Shown here: positions 16,288-25,456 of the stretch, piece by piece
Layout of the letters: every line of letters starts with the position of its first letter
Numbering within the stretch: position 1 is the stretch's first letter
IMG/VR virus record: IMGVR_UViG_3300044699_000038
Span: 1 to 43,862 of that record
Length of the DNA stretch: 43,862 nucleotides
Strand: one strand, 5' to 3'
Origin: a virus
The notes under the pieces: generated by a model
What the model saw: the letters and a program-made list of their open reading frames with translations, nothing else
What the model was told of the DNA's origin: nothing
The model's database searches: none
Position numbers and translations under genes: made by a program

Positions 16288-17886
16288 TTATTTAAATATT
16301 GGTCTGTATCTGGCAGATTTAAACGAGCCAGAAATAAACATTCCTTTTTCGTTACTAATATCAATTTCGGCCCGAAATCCAAAATTTGCCGTTAAATTAC
16401 TATTAAGATCATGATTGTAATTAAAATTTTCTAATTTAGCGTTCTTTATTTTATATTGAATGCCTATTTGCCTAGTCAATAAAGGGGTGCAACCGGGGTT
16501 ATACATGTTTACAATTAAATCATAACTTTGATTTTTTTGTATTTTGTCTATCAAACTTCCGCTAAAATTATCTCCAACAATTGTACTAAAATTTAAATTT
16601 GCAAATATAGGAAAGTTGACTTTTCTATCAATAGGTAAAACATATCCCATTGCTTTTAAATCTTCTCTGTCTAAATTAACCGACATATCGAAAGATTGTA
16701 TTGGCACTCCACTGGAGTTAACTCCAAACAACGCATCTGTCGGATAATTTGTAAATTCAAGGTTATTAATTAAAACATTTTCATTATTTAAATCACCAAA
16801 AGTATTCAAACCAACATACCTGTTATTAGTAATATTTTTTAAATATAAAATGTCAAAAAACCCACTATTTTGATAAGAAACCCCAGAATAAGATAAAACA
16901 ACTTGATTGCCATCGGTTCCACTCGTAAATAATTGATTGTATAAATCAGAAGTGGTGTTTTTTAAATATAATCCGCTAAAATATCCACTTGGAGGGATAG
17001 TTTCTCCATTATTAATCAATAAAGTTTCGTTCCCATAATCGCCCGAAACTCTTATTTTATTATATAGATTAGTTTGTTTATTAAACAAAAATATTTCATT
17101 ATACAATGTTCCGACTGGATTAAATAAATTAGTAATTTCTAACGTTATATCTTTTGGCTGTATAACCGAAGGAGAAGGAATACTAGTTAATCTTGGAATA
17201 GTAAATTTTACATTAGGAACTAAACTTCCCGTCTTAGGCAAAACTGCCGGAATATTAACCCCGCTGCCGCTAGAATATGCCATGATATTGTCACATATAA
17301 AACCAACAGAAGCAACTGGGAAAGACCCCACCGAAGCATTAACTCTATAAGAATTAAGATAGCAATTGCCAAACCCAAAAACAAATAACGAAGAAGGATT
17401 TATGTCTCCATTAGGATTTTCTACATCTTGTATTCTATTAGCTAAATCGCTTTGGTCAGGCGATATTGCTATAAATACATTGCGACTATCAGTGTCGTAT
17501 CCTGTAAAATTTTGAAAACAACAAGTGTCTTGTGATAAATGTAAATTTCCGGTAAAATCTTGGTAATTAGTTACAAATCCTAATCTGTCCTCATTTCTAA
17601 CCCCCGCAATCAAGTAACTTAAGGACAATTCAACATTTGGGTGGTTTACAATTGGCCTTCCAACTAAAGACCTAGTTCCTAATTGAGCTAAATTAGTCCT
17701 GTCTATAGAAACGGAATATCCTATATTTTGAATTCTATCTATTTGGTGAAGAAGATTGTGATCAAAAAGACCTAATTCGGGATTATTATGTTTTTGGTCG
17801 GCATAATTACTAAAACAGTAACCCGTTGCGGGCGGTTCAGACGCCCATAATCCCCATATATTATAGATTTGCCTAAAACGGCTCAT
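16288..17886 (-). CDS. Virion structural protein, possibly tail tube-like (532 aa)
   Basis: 532 residues. The N-terminal ~230 residues (VELSLSYLIAGVRNEDRLGF, LFVFGFGNCYLNSYRVNASV, GSFPVASVGF) read like a tail tube or similar beta-barrel virion protein. The middle has three ~35-residue repeats with the signature GYFSGLYLKN / GFFDILYLKN and (N/T)xLLINNxE. The C-terminus (ISGSFKSARYRPIFK) closes a second barrel-like part. It directly follows the portal gene with a 0-nt gap. Tail tube is my best guess but not secure. Confidence 0.5.
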   Translation of the reverse strand: MSRFRQIYNIWGLWASEPPATGYCFSNYADQKHNNPELGLFDHNLLHQIDRIQNIGYSVSIDRTNLAQLGTRSLVGRPIVNHPNVELSLSYLIAGVRNEDRLGFVTNYQDFTGNLHLSQDTCCFQNFTGYDTDSRNVFIAISPDQSDLANRIQDVENPNGDINPSSLFVFGFGNCYLNSYRVNASVGSFPVASVGFICDNIMAYSSGSGVNIPAVLPKTGSLVPNVKFTIPRLTSIPSPSVIQPKDITLEITNLFNPVGTLYNEIFLFNKQTNLYNKIRVSGDYGNETLLINNGETIPPSGYFSGLYLKNTTSDLYNQLFTSGTDGNQVVLSYSGVSYQNSGFFDILYLKNITNNRYVGLNTFGDLNNENVLINNLEFTNYPTDALFGVNSSGVPIQSFDMSVNLDREDLKAMGYVLPIDRKVNFPIFANLNFSTIVGDNFSGSLIDKIQKNQSYDLIVNMYNPGCTPLLTRQIGIQYKIKNAKLENFNYNHDLNSNLTANFGFRAEIDISNEKGMFISGSFKSARYRPIFK

Positions 17887-20094
17887 CTATTGCCCCTCCT
17901 GATTTTCCTTATTTTCTTCCTTTTTACTATAAAATAAAAGAGTTCCTAAGTGCGGTTCTAAACCAAAAGAAGCCGATATCTCTTCGATTTCTAATATTCT
18001 TTCTTCATTCTTATCTAATGGCTTTTCAATATAAGAATTTAAAATATCATTATTTTCCCAGTTATCTACATCTTCATTTCGAGCAATAATCTTAGCCAAC
18101 TCTAATGCCGTTTCACTTTGTTCTTTCTTTAAATCTTCTACTTTAAATTTATTCTTTAAAGCGCCGATAACTGACTTTTCCAATAAGTCATATTTTTTAA
18201 TTACTTCCATTAATTTCGCGCCGGAATATATTGGTTCTACATCATCATATTCTTCAATAGAACCAACTACTCTAGGTTTATTAGTTGATTTCTTTCTTTT
18301 ACTTCCTGATGGCCTTCCACTTGGTTGAGCTAATTTCGTAGGAGCTTTTAGAACTATTTGAGGCGCGGGCGCTTGTGGGTTTTCCGCTTCATGTTTCCTT
18401 TGCTTATTTCCTTGCTTATCATCGTGCTCTAATTGAGTTGTTTGAGTCTTAGTGGCTTGTTTATTTTGCATGTCAAGCAAAGTTTTTTGTGTTTCCGGCC
18501 CGCCTGTAATTGGCTCGTACCAGCCCTTATCTCTTAACCCCTTAAACTCTTCTTGATTCTCTTTGGATTCGTCCCATAAAGGTAGTTTACCATTATCAAA
18601 GTATTCTAATACTTCTTTAGGAGCTAATGCGCCAATTTCGGCCATTCTAACGACTAATCTATTAAATTCCGTATCATCTTCAATAGCTACATATTCAAAA
18701 TATGGTTCGGGATAACTTTTAAATCCTAATTGTTTGGAAACATTTTCTATAATCGGTTTTAAAACGTCTCTAATAAATAAATTTTGTCCATATCTTATTT
18801 TAGCTAAGAAAATTTTAATGGCGGTCATTTTATTGGCAAATTTTTCCCCATTTAAAAGAATATAATTAAGACCAATATAAATATCATTTTCAACTACAGC
18901 ATACTTATCTTTACCTAAGATTTTGCCAATGTCAGGAACTAAAAATTGTCCTTTAGTAGTATAATCACAAACTAAATATCTAGCAACTGAGGAATTAGAT
19001 AATAATTGTTGTAAGTTATTGATATTGTTATAGTTGATACCTCCTTTATCTGGTTCAGCTCCCATCGTGAACAATAGAATAGCCTGATTCATCATTCTTA
19101 ATGTTGCTAAATCTTGTTTCTTTAATTCCATCTTAAAATTTAAATCATCTAATACTGGAAAGAAAACGGGCGTAGCAAATAATTCAAAATCCATCTTTTT
19201 ATAAAAAGAAATAATAACATCTTCCATTGGCAAAGGTATCATAATAGAACCAAGACCTGACATAATTTGTTTTTGGATTTCTTTAGGTAATGAATCAAAT
19301 AGTTCTTGATCTGCTTGTGTTTTATCTTTCTTCTTAAGGCTGGCTATTTCAAACCCATTTAATACTTTATAATAAGTGGGACTAGTAAAACTAGAGACAC
19401 CATCTGCTTGAATATCCGCCGGATTTAAAAACACAAATTTTGCCGGTAATGTAATCTTTTTTGCCGCTATAGATGTATCCATACCATAGGTTTGCACAAT
19501 TTTCAATACATCTTCTTTTTTAAGTTCTTTTTTCCAAGGATATATAATTGTTTGACCCTCCCTCCAAAGTCCTAAGTAATATTTTTCTTGTAAAGCGTCT
19601 CCGCCGATAGTTTCCCAATAAGCATCAAAGAAATCCCGACTTTTTTTATTACCCTTTCTAAAAAATATTTTTCCTACTGATAAATCAACAATTAAATCAA
19701 TAATTTGTCGCATAATTGAGATATTATGGTAACTTTTTTGCATTAAAGTAATAATATCTTTACAACTAATTTTGTTATTGCCGGTTTGTACTGTCGGAAG
19801 AATTCCACTATCAATATTTTGGAATCTATTAGGAATTTCCGTGCCGCCCGCTTTATTATTTCTTACTGTAGAAGAAGCTTCCGCAAAGCTTTTAAAATTA
19901 AAATCGGGGGTTTTATAATCATTGGTTTGGATTACTACTTGCGGCTGTTGGGGTTGCGGCTCATTTTTAACAAAAATATTACCATTAGAATCCTGATAAC
20001 TACCTACAATTTTCCCATCTTTGTGTGCCCGCCACGCCGAGATGTATGGAATTCCTCCGTTTTTTGCAAATTCTGATAATTTTTGGTCACTCAT
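17887..20094 (-). CDS. Portal protein
   Basis: 735 residues. The core fits large portal proteins: IMRQIIDLIVDLSVGK around 136-151, a YYLGLWREGQTIIYPWK wing segment, PAKFVFLNPADIQADG, a long helical stem region (ILLNGEKFANKMTAIKIFLA), and a clip-like VVRMAEIGALAPKEVLEYFDNGKLPLW near 520. The last 150 residues are a Lys/Glu/Gln-rich tail with low complexity, longer than in many portals. It stands upstream of the head genes. An AGTGTAAT-like element (ACGTGTAATG) sits 22 nt upstream. Assignment is confident from size, composition and context. Confidence 0.8.
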   Translation of the reverse strand: MSDQKLSEFAKNGGIPYISAWRAHKDGKIVGSYQDSNGNIFVKNEPQPQQPQVVIQTNDYKTPDFNFKSFAEASSTVRNNKAGGTEIPNRFQNIDSGILPTVQTGNNKISCKDIITLMQKSYHNISIMRQIIDLIVDLSVGKIFFRKGNKKSRDFFDAYWETIGGDALQEKYYLGLWREGQTIIYPWKKELKKEDVLKIVQTYGMDTSIAAKKITLPAKFVFLNPADIQADGVSSFTSPTYYKVLNGFEIASLKKKDKTQADQELFDSLPKEIQKQIMSGLGSIMIPLPMEDVIISFYKKMDFELFATPVFFPVLDDLNFKMELKKQDLATLRMMNQAILLFTMGAEPDKGGINYNNINNLQQLLSNSSVARYLVCDYTTKGQFLVPDIGKILGKDKYAVVENDIYIGLNYILLNGEKFANKMTAIKIFLAKIRYGQNLFIRDVLKPIIENVSKQLGFKSYPEPYFEYVAIEDDTEFNRLVVRMAEIGALAPKEVLEYFDNGKLPLWDESKENQEEFKGLRDKGWYEPITGGPETQKTLLDMQNKQATKTQTTQLEHDDKQGNKQRKHEAENPQAPAPQIVLKAPTKLAQPSGRPSGSKRKKSTNKPRVVGSIEEYDDVEPIYSGAKLMEVIKKYDLLEKSVIGALKNKFKVEDLKKEQSETALELAKIIARNEDVDNWENNDILNSYIEKPLDKNEERILEIEEISASFGLEPHLGTLLFYSKKEENKENQEGQ

Positions 20095-20149
20095 ATATCA
20101 TTTATATTATAAGTCATTACACGTTTGATATAATGTTATTTCATTTGTC

Positions 20150-20177
20150 TTGACTTTTTGAAGTTTTTAAGTATTAT
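20150..20177 (+). promoter_or_regulatory. Promoter of the GMP reductase-like gene
   Basis: TTGACT, 16-bp spacer, TATTAT; the ATG begins only 6 nt after the -10, so the predicted start of transcription coincides with the start codon. No ribosome-binding site is possible in front of it. Confidence 0.7.
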
Positions 20178-20183
20178 TTTTTT

Positions 20184-21191
20184 ATGGATAAAGCCTTAAC
20201 TTACGACAACATCAATCTAATCCCAAAATATTCTAAACTCGAAAGTCGCTCATTGGCAGATACTTCCGTAGATTTATGTGGATGGAAATTTAAACTTCCT
20301 TGTTTACCGGCTAATATGCAGGATGTAATAAATGTTGATATAGCTAAATTTTTATCAGAAAATGGATATTTTTATATTTATCATAGATTCGGTAAATCTC
20401 CAAAAGGAACAGATATTTTTATAGATAATAATTTAAGCTCTTTCTGCCTAGCGTTTTTAGCTAATCACGATAATTGGAAACTTATAAGCATCAGTACTGG
20501 AGTCAATGAAGATTCATTAAAAGAATTAAAACAAATTAAAGAATACTCATTAAGAGTAGATTTTATAACTATAGATGTCGCTCTTGGTCATCACCTTAAA
20601 GTCAAAAATAGAACCCAATGGCTAAAAGAGAATTTTCCTAATACCAAAATAATTGCCGGGAATGTAGCAACGCCCGAAGCTTATAATGATTTAGGATATT
20701 GGGGGGCGGATATTATAAAGGTCGGAATTGGCCAAGGCTCAATTTGTACTACTCGTTATCAAACGGGATTTAGTAAACCAATGTTTAGTTGTGTTAAAGA
20801 TATTTTAGATACATATAATAAAAATTATATTGGAGAACCTAATTTAAAACCAATTATAGCCGATGGATCTATTAAACATATAGGCGATATAAGTAAAAGT
20901 TTGGTCGCGGGTTCTACAATTGTAATGTCCGGGAAATTATTTGCTTCTTGTATAGATTCACCAGCCCAAATAGTTAATAATCAAAAACAATATAGGGGTT
21001 CGACCTCTTTTGCAGTTAAAAAACATAACAAACATATCGAAGGTAAAACCATTGAATTAGAGGCTGATATTACAATAAAAGAAAGGCTAATTGAAATACA
21101 AGAGGCTTTACAATCGGCCATTTCCTACGCGGGCGGACATAATCTAGAAGCCTTCAAAAACGTAGATTATTGTATAGTAGATAATAATTAA
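20184..21191 (+). CDS. GMP reductase / IMP dehydrogenase family enzyme
   Basis: 335-residue (beta/alpha)8 barrel protein without CBS domains. The active-site loop KVGIGQGSICTTR (179-191) carries the catalytic Cys188, with the usual GPGS changed to GQGS. Other family landmarks are an N-terminal ALTYDNINLIP start, DVALGHH (131-137), KIIAGNV(A)T, and IIADGSIKHIGDISKSLVAGS with a VMSG close. Lack of CBS and length match GMP reductase (GMP to IMP, NADPH-dependent) better than IMPDH. It would act in purine nucleotide salvage in the infected cell. Divergent from the portal gene and first of a plus-strand island; a moron-like cargo gene. Confidence 0.75.
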   Translation: MDKALTYDNINLIPKYSKLESRSLADTSVDLCGWKFKLPCLPANMQDVINVDIAKFLSENGYFYIYHRFGKSPKGTDIFIDNNLSSFCLAFLANHDNWKLISISTGVNEDSLKELKQIKEYSLRVDFITIDVALGHHLKVKNRTQWLKENFPNTKIIAGNVATPEAYNDLGYWGADIIKVGIGQGSICTTRYQTGFSKPMFSCVKDILDTYNKNYIGEPNLKPIIADGSIKHIGDISKSLVAGSTIVMSGKLFASCIDSPAQIVNNQKQYRGSTSFAVKKHNKHIEGKTIELEADITIKERLIEIQEALQSAISYAGGHNLEAFKNVDYCIVDNN

Positions 21192-21193
21192 AT

Positions 21194-21493
21194 ATGGAAA
21201 TAACAAAACAAGAATTAGAACAAATTGCCGATAGATTATTAAAATCTAATAAACCAAAAATGATTGTGGCCAGTTTTACTGACAAAGATATTAATAAAAT
21301 TACAGAGTCAAAAACTCAGCATTTTAAAACCGCCGAATATCTGTGGCAAGGCACACCACACAATAAAGAAGGTAATTATAAAGGAATGCACATGGGATTG
21401 TTACTAGACGAAAACCTCAATTATGTTCATATTGTATTCGCTTCTAAAAACTTTATGGAATGGACGTTTGAATTAGCAAGAAATAATAATTAA
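21194..21493 (+). CDS. Hypothetical protein (99 aa)
   Basis: 99 residues; starts two bases after the preceding stop, so co-transcribed with the GMP reductase-like gene. Alpha/beta with a helical N-terminus and a C-terminal VHIVFASKNFMEWTFELARN. No recognised family. Confidence 0.55.
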   Translation: MEITKQELEQIADRLLKSNKPKMIVASFTDKDINKITESKTQHFKTAEYLWQGTPHNKEGNYKGMHMGLLLDENLNYVHIVFASKNFMEWTFELARNNN

Positions 21494-21495
21494 AT

Positions 21496-21669
21496 ATGAC
21501 CATTACAACTTGTCAAACCAAAGAAATTAAACGCGAAGATTTACTTTCCAGAATCCAATCTTATCTAGGAAACGGCGGATTATTTAATCCTGAATGTATG
21601 GAGCATAATAAAGTCAGAGATTTAATTATGGATTGTAATGAATTTTTGTTAAATTGTTCTGTCGAATAA
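21496..21669 (+). CDS. Small phage protein (57 aa)
   Basis: ATG at 21496, stop at 21669. Contains LLSRIQSYLGNGGLFNPECM and then EHNKVRDLIMDCNEFL. This LGNGGLFNPExxxHxxVRDLxxDC pattern recurs in small phage proteins of unknown role. The gene is spaced 2 nt from the previous stop and 1 nt before the next start, so it belongs to the operon. Confidence 0.65.
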   Translation: MTITTCQTKEIKREDLLSRIQSYLGNGGLFNPECMEHNKVRDLIMDCNEFLLNCSVE

Positions 21670-21670
21670 T

Positions 21671-22048
21671 ATGACACCATTTGCTTTATCCATGAATTTT
21701 CCTAGAGTTTATAATAAAATCCCATTTAATAAAGAAATTATTAGATTAGTAAAAAAATGGGAACAATATCATAATATAAAATTTACAGGGAAAATCTTGC
21801 CTTCTAAAACCGAATGGGCGTACTTTGATTATAAAAACATTTATCTTCCTTATTGCAGTAAACAAACGTTACTTCACGAATTACAACATGTTTTGCAACA
21901 AAAAAGAGGATTGGATGTTAAACGGTTTACTCATAACTATCACTGTCATTTATATCCGATTTATAGGAATATAGACATGTATTTTAACATGCCTACGGAA
22001 AGAGACGCTAACAGACAAGCTAAGATTTTAAATAAAACCCTAAAATAA
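21671..22048 (+). CDS. HExxH metalloprotease-like protein (125 aa)
   Basis: 125 residues. The motif LLHELQHVLQQ at about 67-77 contains HExxH (H69, E70, H73), and a downstream PTERDANRQA could supply the third zinc ligand Glu, as in gluzincins. No signal peptide, so probably cytoplasmic. Last plus-strand gene of this operon; it overlaps the tail of the convergent ERCC4-type gene by 9 nt. Substrate unknown. Confidence 0.65.
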   Translation: MTPFALSMNFPRVYNKIPFNKEIIRLVKKWEQYHNIKFTGKILPSKTEWAYFDYKNIYLPYCSKQTLLHELQHVLQQKRGLDVKRFTHNYHCHLYPIYRNIDMYFNMPTERDANRQAKILNKTLK

Positions 22049-22984
22049 CTTTAAATCAATGGCCAACTGAATATCGTGAGTTTTCCAAAATACTCCCGTC
22101 TTAAATATTCTTAAAATCCATTCTTTCATATCGGTTCTATTCTTACAAAAGGCAATTTGCCAATTAGGAAACTCTTGAAGCAATATCCGAACTTGATGGA
22201 ATAAAAATGTGGCTGTCATTTGAGTGTGTTTGCTATAAAAAGGAGAATGGTCAAATCCCAACGCCGTATTAATATCATTTTCCACCAATAATATAATATA
22301 TGCGCCGATTTCTTGAGCTTTAATCAGTTCACGCCTAAATCTATCAAAATTCTTTGGCCCAAAAGTACTAATTAAATCATTTAATGATTTTCTTTCTATA
22401 AATATATTATAATTATCTTTTTTAATTGAATAATCGCCCACAGGCAGAGCACAAATATTTATTTCCTTATTCCCGAAATTAATCATTTCTTGTTCTCTTG
22501 AATCCACTAATATAGGATTACCTTTTAAATCTCTTATTTCTTTCAAACCAATATTAACGTTAATATCTGTAAATCCTCTAGTTTTATATCCTATATTAGA
22601 ACATAACTTATCGTATCCTTCTTCAAAATAATCACTAAAAGTTTTAATACCTACCATTTCTGGACAAGACCTTAATTCTACTTGGGTTGGCTCATATATC
22701 CATCCCTTTAAATCCATTCTATTAATTAATAAATGTTTAAGATAATTTTGACACGTTGTTTTATCTTGTAATTTAAGCCATTTTTTTAAATTAATTTTAT
22801 TAATAAAATCACTTAATAAATAATTACCTATATCCCCTTTCCATTCAATTTTTTCTCCAGTTAATAGGTCATTCTTGGGATAATATTTATGCATAAAATC
22901 TTCTAACTTAATTTTATGTTTCTTATATGGGTGCGAAGGAATTAAATCTTCTTGGCAAATTGGGCATTTTAAAATACTTGACAT
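22040..22984 (-). CDS. ERCC4-type nuclease with N-terminal Cys motif
   Basis: 314 residues from the ATG at 22984. The C-terminal part has the ERCC4/XPF nuclease signature: VDSREQ (160-165), LPVGDYSI (180-187) and IERKSLNDLI (196-205), giving the D...GDY...ERKxxxD metal site. It is followed by RFRRELIKAQE and IILLVEN. The N-terminus has CPIC (7-10) that could start a zinc finger. Such nucleases cut branched or flap DNA. It lies on the minus strand alone between two plus-strand groups. A TTGAAT-16-TATATT promoter ends 7 nt before the ATG. Confidence 0.8.
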   Translation of the reverse strand: MSSILKCPICQEDLIPSHPYKKHKIKLEDFMHKYYPKNDLLTGEKIEWKGDIGNYLLSDFINKINLKKWLKLQDKTTCQNYLKHLLINRMDLKGWIYEPTQVELRSCPEMVGIKTFSDYFEEGYDKLCSNIGYKTRGFTDINVNIGLKEIRDLKGNPILVDSREQEMINFGNKEINICALPVGDYSIKKDNYNIFIERKSLNDLISTFGPKNFDRFRRELIKAQEIGAYIILLVENDINTALGFDHSPFYSKHTQMTATFLFHQVRILLQEFPNWQIAFCKNRTDMKEWILRIFKTGVFWKTHDIQLAIDLKLF

Positions 22985-23060
22985 CTTATGATAATATACT
23001 ATAATTCTATTAATATTCAAGAATAAAATCTAATAAATATATGCATCAAGCCTCTACCAC

Positions 23061-23068
23061 AGTGTAAT
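23061..23068 (+). promoter_or_regulatory. AGTGTAAT element upstream of homing endonuclease
   Basis: AGTGTAAT 7 nt before the ATG of the LAGLIDADG gene. The only plus-strand copies are here, at 25088-25095 and at 29926-29933. Confidence 0.4.
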
Positions 23069-23075
23069 ATAGATT

Positions 23076-23888
23076 ATGAAAAAGATTATATTTACTAAAA
23101 AACAACAGAAACAAATAATAAAATTATACGATCATAAACAAGGAGGTAATAAAATTGCAAAATTATTTAATGTATCTAAGGCAACTATTATTAGATTTTT
23201 AAAAGAAAAAAGCATACCAATCAAAATAAAAAAATATTTTTGTGATGTAGATTTCTTTAATAAAATAAACACTGAAGAAAAAGCGTATTGGCTTGGATTT
23301 TTATACGCAGATGGATGTGTAAGAAAAAGAAATTATTTAACTTATGAAGTAAAATTAAAATTATCTTTTAAAGATAAAAAACATATCGAATTGTTTAAAA
23401 AATCTATCAAGTCAACAAATCATGTACGTGATGGGTTTGATAAATACAAATATTTAGACACAATCAAAAAAACAAAAATATCTTGGCTATCACTATATGA
23501 TAAAAAATTAGCATTAGATTTAATAAAACAAGGATGCTTTCCTAAAAAATCTCTAATACTAAAATTTCCTACAAATAAACAAGTTCCAAATAATTTAATT
23601 CATCATTTTATTCGCGGGTATTTTGATGGAGACGGTTGTGCTTTTACAGATGGCAAATATCAAAAAATGATATATTTTTGTAGTGGTTCTAGTATATTTT
23701 TACAACAACTAAAAGATAATTTGAATTTTCTTAAAAATCCACGTTTTCGTCAAAAAAATAATAATATTTATAGATTAGTAGTTACAAATTTCACGGATAT
23801 TCGACAGTTATATAATTATCTTTATACAGATGCTAATATATATCTAAAACGAAAAAAACAGATAATAGAAAAAATAATTCATACATGA
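23076..23888 (+). CDS. LAGLIDADG homing endonuclease with N-terminal helix-turn-helix
   Basis: 270 residues. Two LAGLIDADG motifs: AYWLGFLYADG (70-80) and FIRGYFDGDG (178-187), each preceding an alpha-beta-beta saddle half, so it should act as a monomer on an asymmetric site. Residues 10-45 (IIKLYDHKQGGNKIAKLFNV, then SKATIIRFL) are a resolvase-type helix-turn-helix that would aid DNA recognition. No intron or intein flanks it that I can see, so it is probably free-standing. Its stop overlaps the methylase ATG by 4 nt. Confidence 0.85.
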   Translation: MKKIIFTKKQQKQIIKLYDHKQGGNKIAKLFNVSKATIIRFLKEKSIPIKIKKYFCDVDFFNKINTEEKAYWLGFLYADGCVRKRNYLTYEVKLKLSFKDKKHIELFKKSIKSTNHVRDGFDKYKYLDTIKKTKISWLSLYDKKLALDLIKQGCFPKKSLILKFPTNKQVPNNLIHHFIRGYFDGDGCAFTDGKYQKMIYFCSGSSIFLQQLKDNLNFLKNPRFRQKNNNIYRLVVTNFTDIRQLYNYLYTDANIYLKRKKQIIEKIIHT

Positions 23889-24691
23889 AACCAACATTAC
23901 TAAGACCAGCAGTAAAATATTTTGGAGGAAAATCAGGGTTTATGAATAAAATTTATGAACATTTTCCATTAGATAATTCTTATAAAATATTCGTTGACGC
24001 ATTTGGGGGATCTGGTTCTGTGCTATTATCTCGTCCTCTTGGCCACGTCGAAATTTATAATGATTTATGGGAAAATGTCTATTCTCTTTATAAAGTAATA
24101 TCTGAACCCGAATTATTTAAACAATTCAAACAAAAATGTGATCTAGCTTTATATCATGAGAAAATTAGTGGAGAATATAAAGACTTATTAAAACAAACTA
24201 ATCTTTCTATATTAGAAAGGGCATTTTACTACTGGTATGTTAATCGTACCCGTCATAATGGTATGGGCGGTTTTAGCACTAATTGTTGTATTAGACGAAA
24301 TATGAGTAAATCTACATCAGATTTTCTTAGTTGTATTGACAGATTACAGGAAATACATGATAGATTAAGTGCCGTTGTTATTTTAAATAAAGACGCTCTA
24401 GAAGTAATTAAAAAATATGATTCTGATAATGTTTTTATTTATTGCGATAGTCCCTATCACTGGTCAACCCGAACATCATCTAGATATCCAGTAGATATGA
24501 ATGATGAACAACATCAGGAATATATAAATTTATTATTAGATTGCAAAGCTAAAATATTACTTTCAGGTTATGCCTGTGACGCTTATAAAAAACTAGAAAC
24601 TAAATTTAAAAGAATTGATTTTATAGTTAAAACAATAACCGGCGATTTTGAAAAGAAAATCAAAACAGAAAGTTTATGGAAAAATTATTAA
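23885..24691 (+). CDS. D12-class DNA N6-adenine methyltransferase
   Basis: 268 residues. An N-terminal KYFGGKSGFMNKI and SAM-binding FVDAFGGSGSVLL (36-48) are followed by the helical target-recognition region, including ERAFYYWYVNRTRHNGMGGF. The catalytic motif appears as YCDSPYHW (186-193), DSPY instead of the common DPPY; this variant is tolerated in the family but worth noting. It would methylate adenine, protecting phage DNA or acting with a nuclease. It overlaps the homing endonuclease and is followed one base later by a PD-(D/E)XK-like gene. Confidence 0.85.
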   Translation: MKPTLLRPAVKYFGGKSGFMNKIYEHFPLDNSYKIFVDAFGGSGSVLLSRPLGHVEIYNDLWENVYSLYKVISEPELFKQFKQKCDLALYHEKISGEYKDLLKQTNLSILERAFYYWYVNRTRHNGMGGFSTNCCIRRNMSKSTSDFLSCIDRLQEIHDRLSAVVILNKDALEVIKKYDSDNVFIYCDSPYHWSTRTSSRYPVDMNDEQHQEYINLLLDCKAKILLSGYACDAYKKLETKFKRIDFIVKTITGDFEKKIKTESLWKNY

Positions 24692-24692
24692 T

Positions 24693-25088
24693 ATGTTAAA
24701 ATCAAGTAATAAATCTGAAATAGCCGTGCTTAAAGTCGAACTTCGCGCCAATGAAAAAGGTTATCATGTTAGTTTACCCAAAAATCAATCTAGTCGCTAT
24801 GATCTTATAATAGACGATGGTAAAAAACTATATAGGACACAGGTAAAATACTTCGATTCAAAAGATATAAAACCTAGTGGAAATGTTCGTTCTTTAAGAT
24901 TAAGATTTACGGGCACACAGGCCGGGAAAATGTATTCTTTGAAAGACATAGATTTATTTTTATTGTATTTACCAAGTAAAGACGCTATTGTAGCCGTACC
25001 ATCTAAAAAATTTAACAATAAAAATAGTATTAGAATTAATATTAGTACCCCCTCGGCGCCAACGTATTATAAGAAATTTCTTTGGTAA
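24693..25088 (+). CDS. PD-(D/E)XK-like endonuclease (131 aa)
   Basis: 131 residues from ATG 24693. Pattern KSEIAVLKVELRANEKGYHV (first acidic residue E9), then SRYDLIIDDGKKLYRTQVKY with D37 and Q50-V-K52. This D...QxK arrangement matches small PD-(D/E)XK nucleases of the I-Ssp6803I/PDDEXK_5 type. It may be a second homing endonuclease or the nuclease partner of the adjacent adenine methylase. It starts one base after the methylase stop. A further in-frame start at 24648 exists, but it overlaps the methylase and is less likely. Confidence 0.65.
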   Translation: MLKSSNKSEIAVLKVELRANEKGYHVSLPKNQSSRYDLIIDDGKKLYRTQVKYFDSKDIKPSGNVRSLRLRFTGTQAGKMYSLKDIDLFLLYLPSKDAIVAVPSKKFNNKNSIRINISTPSAPTYYKKFLW

Positions 25089-25113
25089 GTGTAATTAAAT
25101 AACAATAAATATT

Positions 25114-25344
25114 ATGAACATATCAAAACTAGGTCAGTTTTTTCAAGACGGAGACGGAATGTTATCGGCGACCCGGCTGGGATTTTTATTGACATTATTT
25201 TCTGTTTTATTTATGTGGCTGTTCACTTGTTATACTCAATCTCAATTACTTCCAATTGATCAATCTCTTTTATATTTAATTGGCATTTTAATGGGTGGTA
25301 AAACACTTCAAAGTTTTTCAGAAAATTCTACGCCGCCTAAATAA
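25114..25344 (+). CDS. Holin-like small membrane protein (76 aa)
   Basis: 76 residues. An N-terminal LGQFFQDGDGMLSATRLGF is followed by a membrane segment (LLTLFSVLFMWLFTC), a short turn with Pro, and a second hydrophobic segment ending LIGILMGGKTLQSF, then a polar tail. This layout, including the FxDGxGxxSxxRL start and GGK after the second segment, is common in small phage proteins annotated as holins. No lysin gene is next to it. An AGTGTAAT element lies at 25088-25095. Confidence 0.6.
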   Translation: MNISKLGQFFQDGDGMLSATRLGFLLTLFSVLFMWLFTCYTQSQLLPIDQSLLYLIGILMGGKTLQSFSENSTPPK

Positions 25345-25456
25345 TTTTTTAAATACGTGTATTTATTTATGTGCAATATCAACAAAATACATACGAAGAA
25401 AATAAAGAATATTTCGATAGTAAAGAATATAAACTTTGGCTAAAGTTAGCTGGAAA

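Noticed and set aside
25351-25364. AAATAC / GTATTT inverted repeat after the holin-like gene
   Set aside because: Short and AT-only stem; could be a weak terminator, but nothing distinguishes it from chance in AT-rich DNA.
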